This document shows positions 9,359 to 17,174 of a DNA stretch of 64,000 bases, in pieces. The stretch's first letter is position 1. Each line of letters begins with the position of its first letter. The notes beneath the pieces are model-generated. The model did not search any database. It was not told where the DNA came from and was given only the letters and a program-made list of their open reading frames with translations. The position numbers were made by a program, and so were the translations under genes. The stretch is taken from NCBI RefSeq assembly GCF_011382985.1, contig NZ_CP049933.1, positions 124,001 to 188,000 of the forward strand. Reading direction: 5' to 3'. The DNA comes from Leucobacter coleopterorum (GTDB lineage Bacteria > Actinomycetota > Actinomycetes > Actinomycetales > Microbacteriaceae).

Positions 9359-9737
9359 TCAGGGCTGCCAGCCGAGGTCAACACAAACCGCATCAACCTC
9401 GAACTCGAGCCCGGGGAGTGCGAGAGCTTCGACCCCAATGAGCGTGCTCGCGGGCAGGTGCTCCGCGTCTACCCAGCGGTCGCGAATCCGGCGTAACGTC
9501 GAAAGGTCGCGCGAGGGGAGCTTCGTAGCGTAGAGGTTGAGACGCAGCAGATCACGGCTTGAGGCTCCGAGGTTGTCGAGGATCCCGTGCAACCTTGCAA
9601 ACGCGGTGTCGACCTGTTCCTCGAAGGTGCCGGGGGGATTCCGGATCCGCGATCTGCCCTGAAATGAAGACGAGTCCGTGCGCGCGAACGGCGTCGGAGA
9701 TGCCCGGGACTGTGTGGCTGTTGAGCCGTGAGATCAC
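9359..9737 (-). pseudogene. RidA/YjgF family protein, frameshifted
   Basis: Read across one frameshift, this is a complete RidA-like protein of about 125 residues. Its N-terminus carries GLVFISGQIADPES and its C-terminus LYATKLPSRDL and EVDAVCVDL. RidA enzymes deaminate reactive enamine/imine intermediates, although several subgroups lack this activity. The frame breaks at a run of six bases, G on the plus strand at 9632-9637. The GTG start at 9737 overlaps the stop of the upstream membrane gene (GTGA), which indicates translational coupling and a two-gene operon divergent from the TetR gene. Confidence 0.75.
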
Positions 9738-9972
9738 GGTGCGCTCACCTGCTTCAGTGAAGGCAAGATGCGCGTCAGTGTCTTCGTGACGAACGGAACC
9801 CCGACGTAGACCGCCAGGGGAACAATGACGAGGGTGAGCACAAAAGCGCGAAGGATCAGCGGCACCGATTCGGGCAGTCCGCTCATGAGCCACTGGCCGA
9901 GCGCCACCGATGGAAAGATGACGAGCCACGTTGCGAGTGCGTGAAGCCATCTTGGGGAAGTGTGGGTTTCAT
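9734..9972 (-). pseudogene. Small two-helix membrane protein, frameshifted
   Basis: The gene starts at the ATG at 9972. After about eight codons the coding frame shifts by one base near the G4 run at 9954-9957. The continuation encodes WLHALATWLVIFPSVALGQ, a second hydrophobic helix, then AVYVGVPFVTKTLTRIL. This pattern resembles the membrane tail found in some antibiotic-biosynthesis-monooxygenase-like or DUF2798-like proteins; the identity is uncertain. It is the first gene of the TetR-divergent operon, followed by ridA with a GTGA overlap. Confidence 0.5.
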
Positions 9973-9985
9973 GGCTGTCCTTACG

Positions 9986-10009
9986 CTTACCAACTGTTTA
10001 GTTGGTAAG
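9986..10009. promoter_or_regulatory. TetR operator, 10-bp perfect inverted repeat
   Basis: CTTACCAACT (9986-9995) and AGTTGGTAAG (10000-10009) flank GTTT. The site lies between the TetR start at 10018 and the divergent membrane/ridA operon at 9972, so it can control both. Its core CCAACTGTTTAGTTGG differs at one base from the operator of the second TetR gene near 19.4 kb. Confidence 0.8.
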
Positions 10010-10017
10010 GTTGGGGT

Positions 10018-10581
10018 GTGTCCCGAAACCCAGCTCTCACGCGGAAGCGGCTCATTGATGCGGCCGCACAAGAGTTCTCCGTGCACGGCCTAGCCGGTGC
10101 CAGGGTCGACCGCATCGCCACCGAAGCGGGGGTAAACAAGGAGCGCATCTATCACTACTTCGAAAACAAGGTGGGGCTTTTCACCGCGGTCCTCGAGTCA
10201 CGGCTTGCCGAGGTCACGGATTCCCATCCGATTACCGGCTTTGGTGAGCAGGCAGTGCTTGAGTACGCGCTTGGCCTCGCTGAGTCTCGAGCGCAAGATC
10301 CCACCCTTGCGCGTCTACTGCACTGGGAAGCTCTTGAGCTGCCGACCCCGGTCGCGCTTAAGGATCGCCTGGCCCAGACCGCCGGCAAGGTCGATGCGCT
10401 GATGGTCGCGCTGCCAGAGCTTGACCGCACTGCCGCAACTGATTTGCTGTTCGAGATCCTGCTCGTGGTGAATTCCACAGTGGTGCTGACTAATGTGACG
10501 GCGACGATCTATCCAGATGGTCGGCAGGGGGATGTGTGTCGGGGGATGCTTGCTGGGGTAGTCCGGCGCTACGCGGGGTGA
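10018..10581 (+). CDS. TetR/AcrR family transcriptional regulator
   Basis: The 187-residue product has the N-terminal TetR helix-turn-helix at about residues 8-55 (LIDAAAQEFSVHGLAGARV, then IATEAGVNKERIYHYF). An all-helical ligand-binding and dimer domain follows. The start is a GTG eight bases after the palindromic operator, implying autoregulation and a short leader. It is divergent from the membrane/ridA pair, its likely target. Its recognition helix AGVNKERIYxYF is the same as in the TetR at 18739-19341. Confidence 0.9.
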   Translation: MSRNPALTRKRLIDAAAQEFSVHGLAGARVDRIATEAGVNKERIYHYFENKVGLFTAVLESRLAEVTDSHPITGFGEQAVLEYALGLAESRAQDPTLARLLHWEALELPTPVALKDRLAQTAGKVDALMVALPELDRTAATDLLFEILLVVNSTVVLTNVTATIYPDGRQGDVCRGMLAGVVRRYAG

Positions 10582-10599
10582 GTCGTTAGAGGGCTAGCT

Positions 10600-10752
10600 G
10601 CGAAGCGCTTCGATGCGGTGCGGGATCTGCACGACGCTCTTGCCGCCGCCGGTACTGAGATTCTGCGCGCGCCAGAACAGGGGCCGTTCGGCCTGATGTT
10701 CACGTTTGCCGATCCTGATGGGTATGCGGTTACGGTGCATGACGAGGCCTAG
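10600..10752 (+). pseudogene. VOC/glyoxalase family C-terminal fragment
   Basis: The 50 codons before the stop at 10752 encode the last part of a vicinal-oxygen-chelate domain. LHDALAAAGTEIL is followed by a loop and then GLMFTFADPDGYAVTVHD, the usual final strands. There is no start codon with a ribosome site, and the first half of the fold is missing. It follows the TetR gene directly, so it is probably the remainder of a gene once linked to that regulator. Confidence 0.65.
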
Positions 10753-10760
10753 GGCGGGGT

Positions 10761-11208
10761 TCACTGCGGGTAATTCTTGCGCCAGCGAACGATGAACGCG
10801 CGAAACTCGCTTTCACGGGTCCGATCGCCCCAAGCGTCGGCGACCATTGCCGCGACGTTTGCGATCGGTGACGCTGAGCTCTGTTCCTTCGGTCGCGGAC
10901 ACCACGTGGGTTCCATGCGATCCGACTCGTGCCGCGCGGATCTTTCGTTTTGAGGCAATGCCGTCGCGAGACAGGCTCATAGGTGAGATCAGGTCCACGC
11001 TGTCTCGGTCGTAGATGGCGCGATCCCGCTGTGTGATTGGAGACCATACGCCGGGGCGCTCCGTGCGGGCGGTTTCGTAGCCAAGTTCTGTCATGCGCTG
11101 TTCGAGATTCGGATCATCCCCGAGAAGCTGGGGTGTCACCCCCAGGTCTCCATCACGAGTTGTGTCGTCTGGCGGCATGTTGACGGGCTGGCGAATGAGC
11201 TCACTCAT
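10761..11208 (-). pseudogene. Unrecognised protein, second gene of the XRE operon, frameshifted
   Basis: The reading frame starts at 11208 with an ATGA overlap to the XRE gene and reads coherently to about 10865 (an EQRMTELGYETARTERPGVWSPI core, then ISPMSLSR). The C-terminus continues in another frame (NVAAMVADAWGDR, then FRAFIVRWRKNYP) to 10761. Length is about 149 residues. I recognise no family. The coupling to an XRE-headed partner recalls toxin-antitoxin arrangements, but no catalytic motif supports that. Confidence 0.45.
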
Positions 11209-12109
11209 GCCGCAAGTAGCTTTCGGAGTTCGTTTTCCGCCTTGTCGGGCTCTCGCCCGGAGCCAGCGAGGGCATCGAGTAGCGCCAGAGAACGAGGAAC
11301 AAAGCGTATGCCTGCTTCGTTCTCTACTTGGTCAAGCTCCCCGTTGCCCGACTCAAGGAGCAAGACGCCTTGGCCAGAGGCTGCGGGGGGAAACCCGTAA
11401 CGATCTGCAAGGGCGATGAGATCTTCAACGTAGAAGACTGGCATGTTGGCCTCTGCCACTGTCCGATCTTCTCTCATCGCAACTAGGCCTGATACGGCGT
11501 AGTTTTCTTCTGCCTCCCCAAGCGTCGTGCGAGTGTTTGCCATCCTTCTGGGGCATCCACCGCTCGTTGGACTGTGTTTCTCCGGCTAATCTTCGCGGCA
11601 TTGCCTGCCGAAATGGCCAAGGTGACGAAGTCATTTGCGTCTGTACTTTCATCTAGCCAACCCGCACGCTCCCAACGGTTCCGCCACTCGCTCGTTACTG
11701 ACGGTAATGGAATCCGTGGATCAGTGATCGATTTCACGACCGATTTCCAAGCCTCGGACCAATCAAGCCTTGCGATGTCTTGAGCTGCTGCGGCTGCAGT
11801 ATCTTGTGCTGAAGCTACGATAGAAGTGCGTAGTGCTCGTGTGCTCGGCTCCAGCGCGGTCATCACGGCACTGAGTAAAGGTTGGGCCGCTGCGACAGCC
11901 GAGGCATCGCCAGCAGAGACAAGCGAATCCCCGTTGATCTGGTAGCCGGTGGAAGCGAGAAGTCGGGTTAGGGTTCCCCATGTCGGATCTATCTCACCAC
12001 GTTCAATCCGGCCAACCGTTGACGGCGAAAGGGCGGCGAGCTCAGCCAGTTCTTTGCGGGTGATGCCGTTCGTGGAACGAATGCGCTTCACGATCGTTGC
12101 TGCGTCCAT
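11205..12109 (-). pseudogene. XRE-family HTH protein with C-terminal extension, frameshifted
   Basis: Residues 1-60 are a clear XRE helix-turn-helix (ITRKELAELAALSPSTVGRIERGEIDPTWGTL). A helical Ala-rich linker and a C-terminal domain follow. One base is missing at the C4 run 11516-11519 (plus strand). Joining both frames gives GWQTLARRLG running into EAEENYAVSGLVAMRED, a single protein of about 300 residues. The ATG at 12109 has a GGAAGG ribosome site, and a dyad lies just upstream. The stop overlaps the next gene by ATGA. It probably represses its own operon; the C-terminal domain may bind the product of the following gene. Confidence 0.65.
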
Positions 12110-12123
12110 GGCCCTTCCTTCGG

Positions 12124-12143
12124 TGATTGCGTATATGCAATCA
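12124..12143. promoter_or_regulatory. Dyad operator of the XRE operon
   Basis: TGATTGC (12124-12130) and GCAATCA (12137-12143) flank GTATAT, 15 bases upstream of the XRE start. Position and symmetry suit autoregulation by the XRE protein. From here to 12402 I find no gene I can support, only an unrecognised basic open frame on the minus strand. Confidence 0.6.
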
Positions 12144-12402
12144 TAGAACTTGAGGCTGGAGGTGTCATGCTGATCGGGCTCATTTTTGGACTTGCCTTTC
12201 GTGGGTAGCGGAATCGGTTCGGCGCGCTCGTTGGTTCGGGCTGCAACGTGCCGCCTCCTGAGGATCTCCTTGAGGCGTTTCGTGCCGAGCACCTGCCGGT
12301 GGAACTTGTTTGAGAAGGAGTTCCTTCGGACCTCCACCCAACCGCAAGTGGCGGTGTGCAGGATTGCCCAGTTGTCCATTCGATTCCAATGACTGTGACT
12401 AA

Positions 12403-12639
12403 ATTGATTCTGCTGACATTGCGGTGGCGGTTCGGGATCTCAAGCGTTCTCCGCGCAGCGATCTTCGCGAACTCCATGCTCGGGTGCTTGTCAGTGTCGC
12501 CCTCAGTGCCACTGGCAATCATTTGCTTAATCACGGCTTCTTGCCTTCGCGAGGATCTTGGACTCTGAGCTCGGCGTTCGCAGCAGCAGGTGTCCAGCTA
12601 AGACTCTCTAGCGAGGACTGGAGGCGCGACGAAGCCTAG
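12403..12639 (+). pseudogene. HipA-like kinase fragment
   Basis: About 78 codons after an in-frame stop at 12400 encode LHARVLVSVALSATGNHLLNHGF, then a SRGSWTLSSAF stretch. This resembles the catalytic-loop region of HipA-family toxins, where the pattern is TDxHxxNxxF. In this copy the Asp position reads Gly (ATGNH). The rest of the roughly 400-residue kinase is absent. Assignment rests on this motif and the W-x-L-S-x-A-F pattern alone, so it is moderate. Confidence 0.45.
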
Positions 12640-12808
12640 GGTGACCCCTCAAAGTAGGTGCCATTTCAACCGTAGATGAGTAGACCGTACTCATGCGAGA
12701 CCTGTCGCGAGTCGCATCCATCCATTTCAAGAGCTTCTTCGGCCCTGTCGGTGGTGCTGCATAGGGTTGAGATAAGCATCTGTAGGTATCCAGCCGTAAA
12801 GGACTCTC

Positions 12809-13405
12809 ATGACGATCTCCATCCCTGTTGCGACACCGAGATTTTGGTGGCGTGCACCTGCAAGCCAGCTTCGTGCCTGGGTCTCGAGCGATCCCGACGT
12901 TGATGACGGTGGTAGGTCGAGATGGGACGATCGCGATCAACAGCGCTGGATTCTCATAGCGGAGGTTGTCGCAGACGTGGGTGATGCTCTCGCCAATGGC
13001 GGCTGGGAGACCGACGACGAGAACGACCTCTACGGATTCGTGAACATCGACCGAGACTCCAGCAGCCTGACCGCTACCGAGCTTAAGATCATTTCCTCTT
13101 GGTTCCGACATGCCGAAGCCGTACGGGTTGATCCCTGGTTCGATTCCCTGACCAACGGACGGCATCGTCTGTGGGCAACGCTGCCTCACTTCGCGGAGCG
13201 GCAGGTGCCAATTTGCTCTGACGCGCTCAGTTACGCCAACCCAAGCGATGCTGAAGTCTTGAGCGCAACCTGGCCCAGTCTCTACGTTACCGACTTGGAG
13301 CAGTTGGCCGCTCTCGAATGGTTTGATGATACTGACCCGCTCAACCGCGCCTTTGTGTCGTCAGTGCGAACGGCGGCGACCGGAGTGTTCCCGCCTAAGC
13401 TCTAG
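12809..13405 (+). CDS. Hypothetical acidic protein
   Basis: The 198-residue product has an AAAGGA site before its ATG. It is rich in Trp and Asp (DDGGRSRWDDRDQQRW near residue 35) and has no signal peptide or membrane helix. I recognise no domain. The antisense frame over the same bases is basic and irregular, so the plus strand is preferred. It sits in a block of accessory genes (13-16 kb) all on the plus strand. Confidence 0.55.
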   Translation: MTISIPVATPRFWWRAPASQLRAWVSSDPDVDDGGRSRWDDRDQQRWILIAEVVADVGDALANGGWETDDENDLYGFVNIDRDSSSLTATELKIISSWFRHAEAVRVDPWFDSLTNGRHRLWATLPHFAERQVPICSDALSYANPSDAEVLSATWPSLYVTDLEQLAALEWFDDTDPLNRAFVSSVRTAATGVFPPKL

Positions 13406-13468
13406 TCCGGGCGGGATGAGCCATCGCGGGCGGTGGCGTCGAACAGACCTCTCAGTATCCTTGCAGGT

Positions 13469-13984
13469 ATGGGAAATGCTTCGGTACCGTGGTGGCTCGC
13501 AATCGTGGTGGCGGCAGTTCCGACGCTGATCGCTCTTTTCGGCACGTTGATGGTTGCTCGTTCGCAGCGGCGCAGTAGCAAAGAGGCTAACCAGACAGCT
13601 CTACGCAATGCTGAATCCGCCGAACGCTCCGCGAGAGCAGCTGAAAAGTCTTCGGCAGTTGCAGACCGGGCGGCGGGTCATGCCGCGAAGGCAGCGGAAC
13701 AACTTCACAAGTTCCGGCAGCACGACGACACGATGAAGACACTGTACTGGGCTGCCGATCACGCGATCGTGCCAGACAGCGGACGTGCGCTTCTTGGTCT
13801 TGAAGTGCTCGGGGCGCTGGTCGATCAGGCGAAGGATGATTCTGACTATCGTGGTGGGCGCTTGGTAAATGTGACCAACGATGCTGTGAAGACCGTGGCA
13901 ATCCCGACTTTCCTCTCAGTGCTCACTAATTCTGCCAAGGATGATGGGGAGCGGCAGTGGGGCTATGGCTGTGAGTGCAGTTGA
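13469..13984 (+). CDS. Membrane-anchored coiled-coil hypothetical protein
   Basis: Starting at the ATG at 13469 the product has one N-terminal membrane helix (WWLAIVVAAVPTLIALFGTLMV). An Ala/Glu-rich helical stretch follows (ESAERSARAAEKSSAVADRA), then a more globular end. This arrangement is frequent in proteins encoded near plasmid, phage or defence loci, but no family is recognised. Its end overlaps the next gene by 20 bases. Confidence 0.55.
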   Translation: MGNASVPWWLAIVVAAVPTLIALFGTLMVARSQRRSSKEANQTALRNAESAERSARAAEKSSAVADRAAGHAAKAAEQLHKFRQHDDTMKTLYWAADHAIVPDSGRALLGLEVLGALVDQAKDDSDYRGGRLVNVTNDAVKTVAIPTFLSVLTNSAKDDGERQWGYGCECS

Positions 13985-14201
13985 AGCGAACGCCGCCAAG
14001 CTGCTCTTGGCACACGGCCGTGATCTGGAACCCGGACTACGGCAAGACCTGGAAGTCATCTCCAAGGCGTCCATTGGGGCTATGGTCAAGTTGGGGGAAC
14101 TTTATGCCGCACGGCACCTTGATGAGCGCATCGAGATCGCTCAGCAACGTGAGATGGAACGAGGCCGCACTCCAAATTTCAGGATGACCATGGAGCGGTA
14201 A
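13965..14201 (+). CDS. Hypothetical small helical protein
   Basis: The ATG at 13965 lies inside the end of the previous gene, in a different frame, which suggests translational coupling. The 78-residue product (AVEANAAKLLLAHGRDLEPGLRQ, then LDERIEIAQQREMERGR) is predicted helical. Given the other frameshifts in this window, the two genes might be one protein split by an indel: the upstream C-terminus ends abruptly in GYGCECS while this frame starts smoothly. Confidence 0.45.
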   Translation: MAVSAVEANAAKLLLAHGRDLEPGLRQDLEVISKASIGAMVKLGELYAARHLDERIEIAQQREMERGRTPNFRMTMER

Positions 14202-14388
14202 GGAACTTTAATGGTTCAAGATCACTTGCGGCGGAATGAGGTTGATTCACTTGAAATTAGAGCAGCACGGTTTTGTGGGAAGCCAGCGTCGTGTCGATAA
14301 TTGACTCAGATCGTTATAGGCTCCTCTATGCAACAGAGACATGTGATTGTAGAAGTTGGAGACGAGCCTCAGTGCCTTCACATAGACT

Positions 14389-15030
14389 ATGGCCATGAGC
14401 CTCCCTAACGCGTACCTCACGTCATTCAAGAACACCTCGGCGATTCTCCAGGCCGTGCAGGCGGCACAGGCGCCGCCACGATTCACCCAGAAGTTCCTTG
14501 AGGGCTTGGGTTACCAGAACTCGAACGATCGCGCAATCATCAATGTACTGAAGACGCTCGGGTTCCTGGACGACTCGGGCGTCCCGACCGCCCGCTATCA
14601 TCGATACCTCGATCAGACGCAATCCGCGCTCGTGCTGGCCGAGGGAATTCGGGACGCATATGAAGATCTGTTCCGCGTCAACCGGAACGCACACGAGATG
14701 TCGAACCAAGACGTTAAGAACAAGATGAAGACCCTCTCGGAGGGCGCGTTTACCGATAGGGTCTTGACGCAGATGGCGGGAACCTTCACGGCGCTGGTCA
14801 AGGACGCCGACTTTGCGACCGCGCCGAAACCGGACGCCCGGCAAGAGTCCCCGCCTGCGCAGGAGTCGCCCGAAGGCGTTACCCCGTCTGCCACGAACGG
14901 CCAGCCGCCGCTCGCCGTTGTACCGCCGTTTGGTAGCCTCGCCTACAACATCAATATCCAATTGCCAGAATCCCGAGATCCTGCGGTCTACAACGCGATC
15001 TTCAAGGCCCTCCGGGAGCACTTCCGGTGA
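14389..15030 (+). CDS. DUF5343 domain protein
   Basis: The 213-residue product matches the DUF5343 pattern. The N-terminal PNAYLTSFKNTSAILQAV is followed by a winged-helix-like part (KFLEGLGYQNSNDRAIINVLKTLGFLDDSG), a helical middle, and a Pro-rich tail ending in NINIQLPESRDPAVYNAIFKALREH. It overlaps the HEPN gene by GTGA, so the two are co-translated. DUF5343 genes often sit in defence-type neighbourhoods. A role as specificity or regulatory subunit for the HEPN partner is inference. The second ATG at 14395 is an equally good start. Confidence 0.75.
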   Translation: MAMSLPNAYLTSFKNTSAILQAVQAAQAPPRFTQKFLEGLGYQNSNDRAIINVLKTLGFLDDSGVPTARYHRYLDQTQSALVLAEGIRDAYEDLFRVNRNAHEMSNQDVKNKMKTLSEGAFTDRVLTQMAGTFTALVKDADFATAPKPDARQESPPAQESPEGVTPSATNGQPPLAVVPPFGSLAYNINIQLPESRDPAVYNAIFKALREHFR

Positions 15031-15605
15031 GCGCTCAGCACGAGCAGATCTACGAGTTCGTTTACCGGGGCATGCTCGCGGAGGAAGCGCTCGACACGGC
15101 AGGGCGTGTACGTCGGATCGATCTGGACGAGACTGAGGTGGCCGAGGCGCTCAGTTTCGAACTGTTCGACGAGGACCTGCTCACTCAGGCACGCCTCATG
15201 TCGACGGTCTACACAGCGATCGCCGTCTTCGAGATGTCCGTGAGACGCTTCGTCAAGAAGGTGCTGATTGACACCTACGGCGAGGGCTGGTGGGAAAAGG
15301 GTGTCTCTGAGAAGATCCGCAAGTTCGTTGACACTCGACGTACTGACGAAGAGAAGGTCAAGTGGCATGGCGTCCGTGGTGACGACCTCCTGAGTTATAC
15401 GGAACTGGGCCACCTTCCACAGATCATGCAACAGAACTGGGAGTGCTTTGAAGCGTATGTTCCACGTGTGGACTGGGCCACTTCGTTGTTCTCCACGCTG
15501 GAGCGGTCGCGCAACGTCATCATGCACAGCGGGTCGCTCGCCCTGCCTGATGTCGAGCGGATCGGCATGCACGTCCGCGATTGGAACAAGCAAGTCTCCC
15601 TCTAG
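15027..15605 (+). CDS. Swt1-type HEPN domain protein
   Basis: The 192-residue product is an all-helical HEPN protein of the Swt1-like type. A helix around MSTVYTAIAVFEMSVRRFV precedes WWEKGVSEKIRKFVD, and the end carries ERSRNVIMHSG. The motif R162-x4-H167 is the HEPN active-site pattern of metal-independent RNases. The start is the GTG at 15027, inside the stop of the DUF5343 gene. Many HEPN proteins act as toxins or abortive-infection effectors; activity here is untested. Confidence 0.75.
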   Translation: MSAQHEQIYEFVYRGMLAEEALDTAGRVRRIDLDETEVAEALSFELFDEDLLTQARLMSTVYTAIAVFEMSVRRFVKKVLIDTYGEGWWEKGVSEKIRKFVDTRRTDEEKVKWHGVRGDDLLSYTELGHLPQIMQQNWECFEAYVPRVDWATSLFSTLERSRNVIMHSGSLALPDVERIGMHVRDWNKQVSL

Positions 15606-16182
15606 CACCAGGGGTGTCGACGCTTCCTAACAAGCGTTGGCTTGATGCGCAACGCGTTGGACTGTAGCCAGGTTGCCTTGGCCGCGAGGTCGCTCACGTA
15701 GATGAAATAGGCAGAGGTATTTTCAGACGGGGACCTCTATGTTCGACAATTTCTTGGAGTCGGAGAGGGCTAAATTTCATGAATGCACATCAAAAGGCCG
15801 CAATCGGGGTTTTGCTTCTATCTGCTAGTAGCCTCGAGCAGGACTTTCAGCGCCTGGTCTCCGAGCTCTCCGCGCATCTAGGTGAATCTGACGACCACGG
15901 ACTCCATGATGGTGACTCGGTCGTCAAAGGCTATGTATCTGACTCGAGTACCTTTCGGTGATTTCCACCTGAGTGCCGAACTTGTTTACGCCGGTGGCGA
16001 CTAGTCTTGGGTGACCCATCGGCGAAGTCGGTGGGTGTCAGGGTGGCTTTGTCTTCCGCGCTGACGGTTACTTGTAAGTGATGCCAGGCATTGTCAAGTC
16101 TCGTTCTGCACTCAAATCGAGAGACACATCGCGGAGTGTAGTAGTGATCTTGTGAATCACGACAAGGTGCATTCCACCCCAC
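15606..16182. other. Intergenic stretch without a supportable gene
   Basis: This 577-base gap lies between the HEPN gene and the convergent TauE gene. It has only short open frames, for example a 60-codon plus-strand frame from 15779 with no clear ribosome site or homology. I see no strong terminator, RNA gene or repeat. It may hold remnants of a lost gene. Confidence 0.5.
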
Positions 16183-16953
16183 CTAAACCAACAACCACCC
16201 AGCCCCCGCAACAGTAACCACCAACACCCCAACCTCAAACACCCGCTGCGGCACCCTCGAAGCGACCCACCGCCCGAGGAGCGCCCCAGCAATCACCCCG
16301 GGAATCAAAACCAGGTCAAGCACCAAGCTCCCCCAGGTCACCAACCCAAGCCCCACCGAGAACGGCAGCTTCGCCACGTTCACCATGGCGAAGAACCACG
16401 CTGCAGTGCCGAGAAACTCCTTCACCGGGAAGCGCGCGGCCAGAAAGTACATGGACATGACGGGCCCACCCGCATTGGCCACCATCGTGGTGAGGCCGCC
16501 CAGCGATCCGTAACCAATGCTGGCCCAGCGGGCACCGGGCCCAGGGCTGCCAGTGGCAGCAGAAGCCGCAGGACCAGCAAACCACCGCCGCCAAACGGTA
16601 AACGCCACGACAACCAGCAGAATCACCCCGATAACCCGCCGAACGGAAGAGTCATCGGCCAAAGCCAAAAACAGCACCCCAAGCAAAAGTCCACCAACAA
16701 CGGCAGGCGCAAGCCGAAGAAGCACCCGCCATCGAGCATGCCGCCGGTACGTCCACACCGCAAAGATATCCCCGACAATCAGCAAAACCAGCAGCGCCCC
16801 GGTCGACTGCTTTGCCGGCATCAATGCCGCAAAAATGGCGATCAACACCGTATTTATCCCGGGCAGTGAGGTCTTTGAGAACCCCACAAGAAACGCGGCC
16901 ACGCCGAGCAGTAGCCACGCATACGCGGGCAACTCGGACAGAAGATGACTCAC
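16183..16953 (-). CDS. TauE/SafE family sulfite/anion exporter-like permease
   Basis: The protein has about eight hydrophobic helices with the family's internal repeat: GFSKTSLPG in the first half and ANAGGPVMSMYFLA in the second. These are the characteristic Gly/Pro-rich loops of TauE/SafE permeases. The family moves sulfite, sulfoacetate or related organic anions across the membrane; the substrate here is unknown. I start it at GTG 16953 (SHLLSELPAYAWLL), because the longer upstream extension is Cys-rich and unlike the family. Confidence 0.8.
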   Translation of the reverse strand: MSHLLSELPAYAWLLLGVAAFLVGFSKTSLPGINTVLIAIFAALMPAKQSTGALLVLLIVGDIFAVWTYRRHARWRVLLRLAPAVVGGLLLGVLFLALADDSSVRRVIGVILLVVVAFTVWRRWFAGPAASAATGSPGPGARWASIGYGSLGGLTTMVANAGGPVMSMYFLAARFPVKEFLGTAAWFFAMVNVAKLPFSVGLGLVTWGSLVLDLVLIPGVIAGALLGRWVASRVPQRVFEVGVLVVTVAGAGWLLV

Positions 16954-17060
16954 CCCGCCAGCATAGGCCCGGATCCATGTCGGATTGTGTAGACAAATCA
17001 AAAAACACCCAGAAACGCCACAGAAACAGTGCCAAACAAACACCCCCCCAAGCCTAGGGT

Positions 17061-17079
17061 TTGTCCTTTTGATAAGACA
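17061..17079. promoter_or_regulatory. Inositol-regulon-like operator upstream of the sugar porter
   Basis: TTGTCC at 17061 and TTGATAAGACA at 17069-17079 form two opposed half-sites. The second reads TGTCTTATCAA on the minus strand, matching 10 of 11 bases of the TGTCCTATCAA part of the motif in front of the iolE-like and inositol dehydrogenase genes. It lies about 100 bases upstream of the porter start. Confidence 0.4.
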
Positions 17080-17174
17080 TTAGATAGGCTCACGAACAGC
17101 GCACCCGCGCAACACCGCTCGGGAACAAAAATGACGACGCGGTGGCTGTAGGGCTGCGTCAGGCAGGGGAAACC

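Noticed and set aside
12608-13189. 193-codon minus-strand frame opposite the hypothetical gene at 12809
   Set aside because: The composition is less protein-like, and the plus-strand gene has a good ribosome site and coherent acidic sequence.
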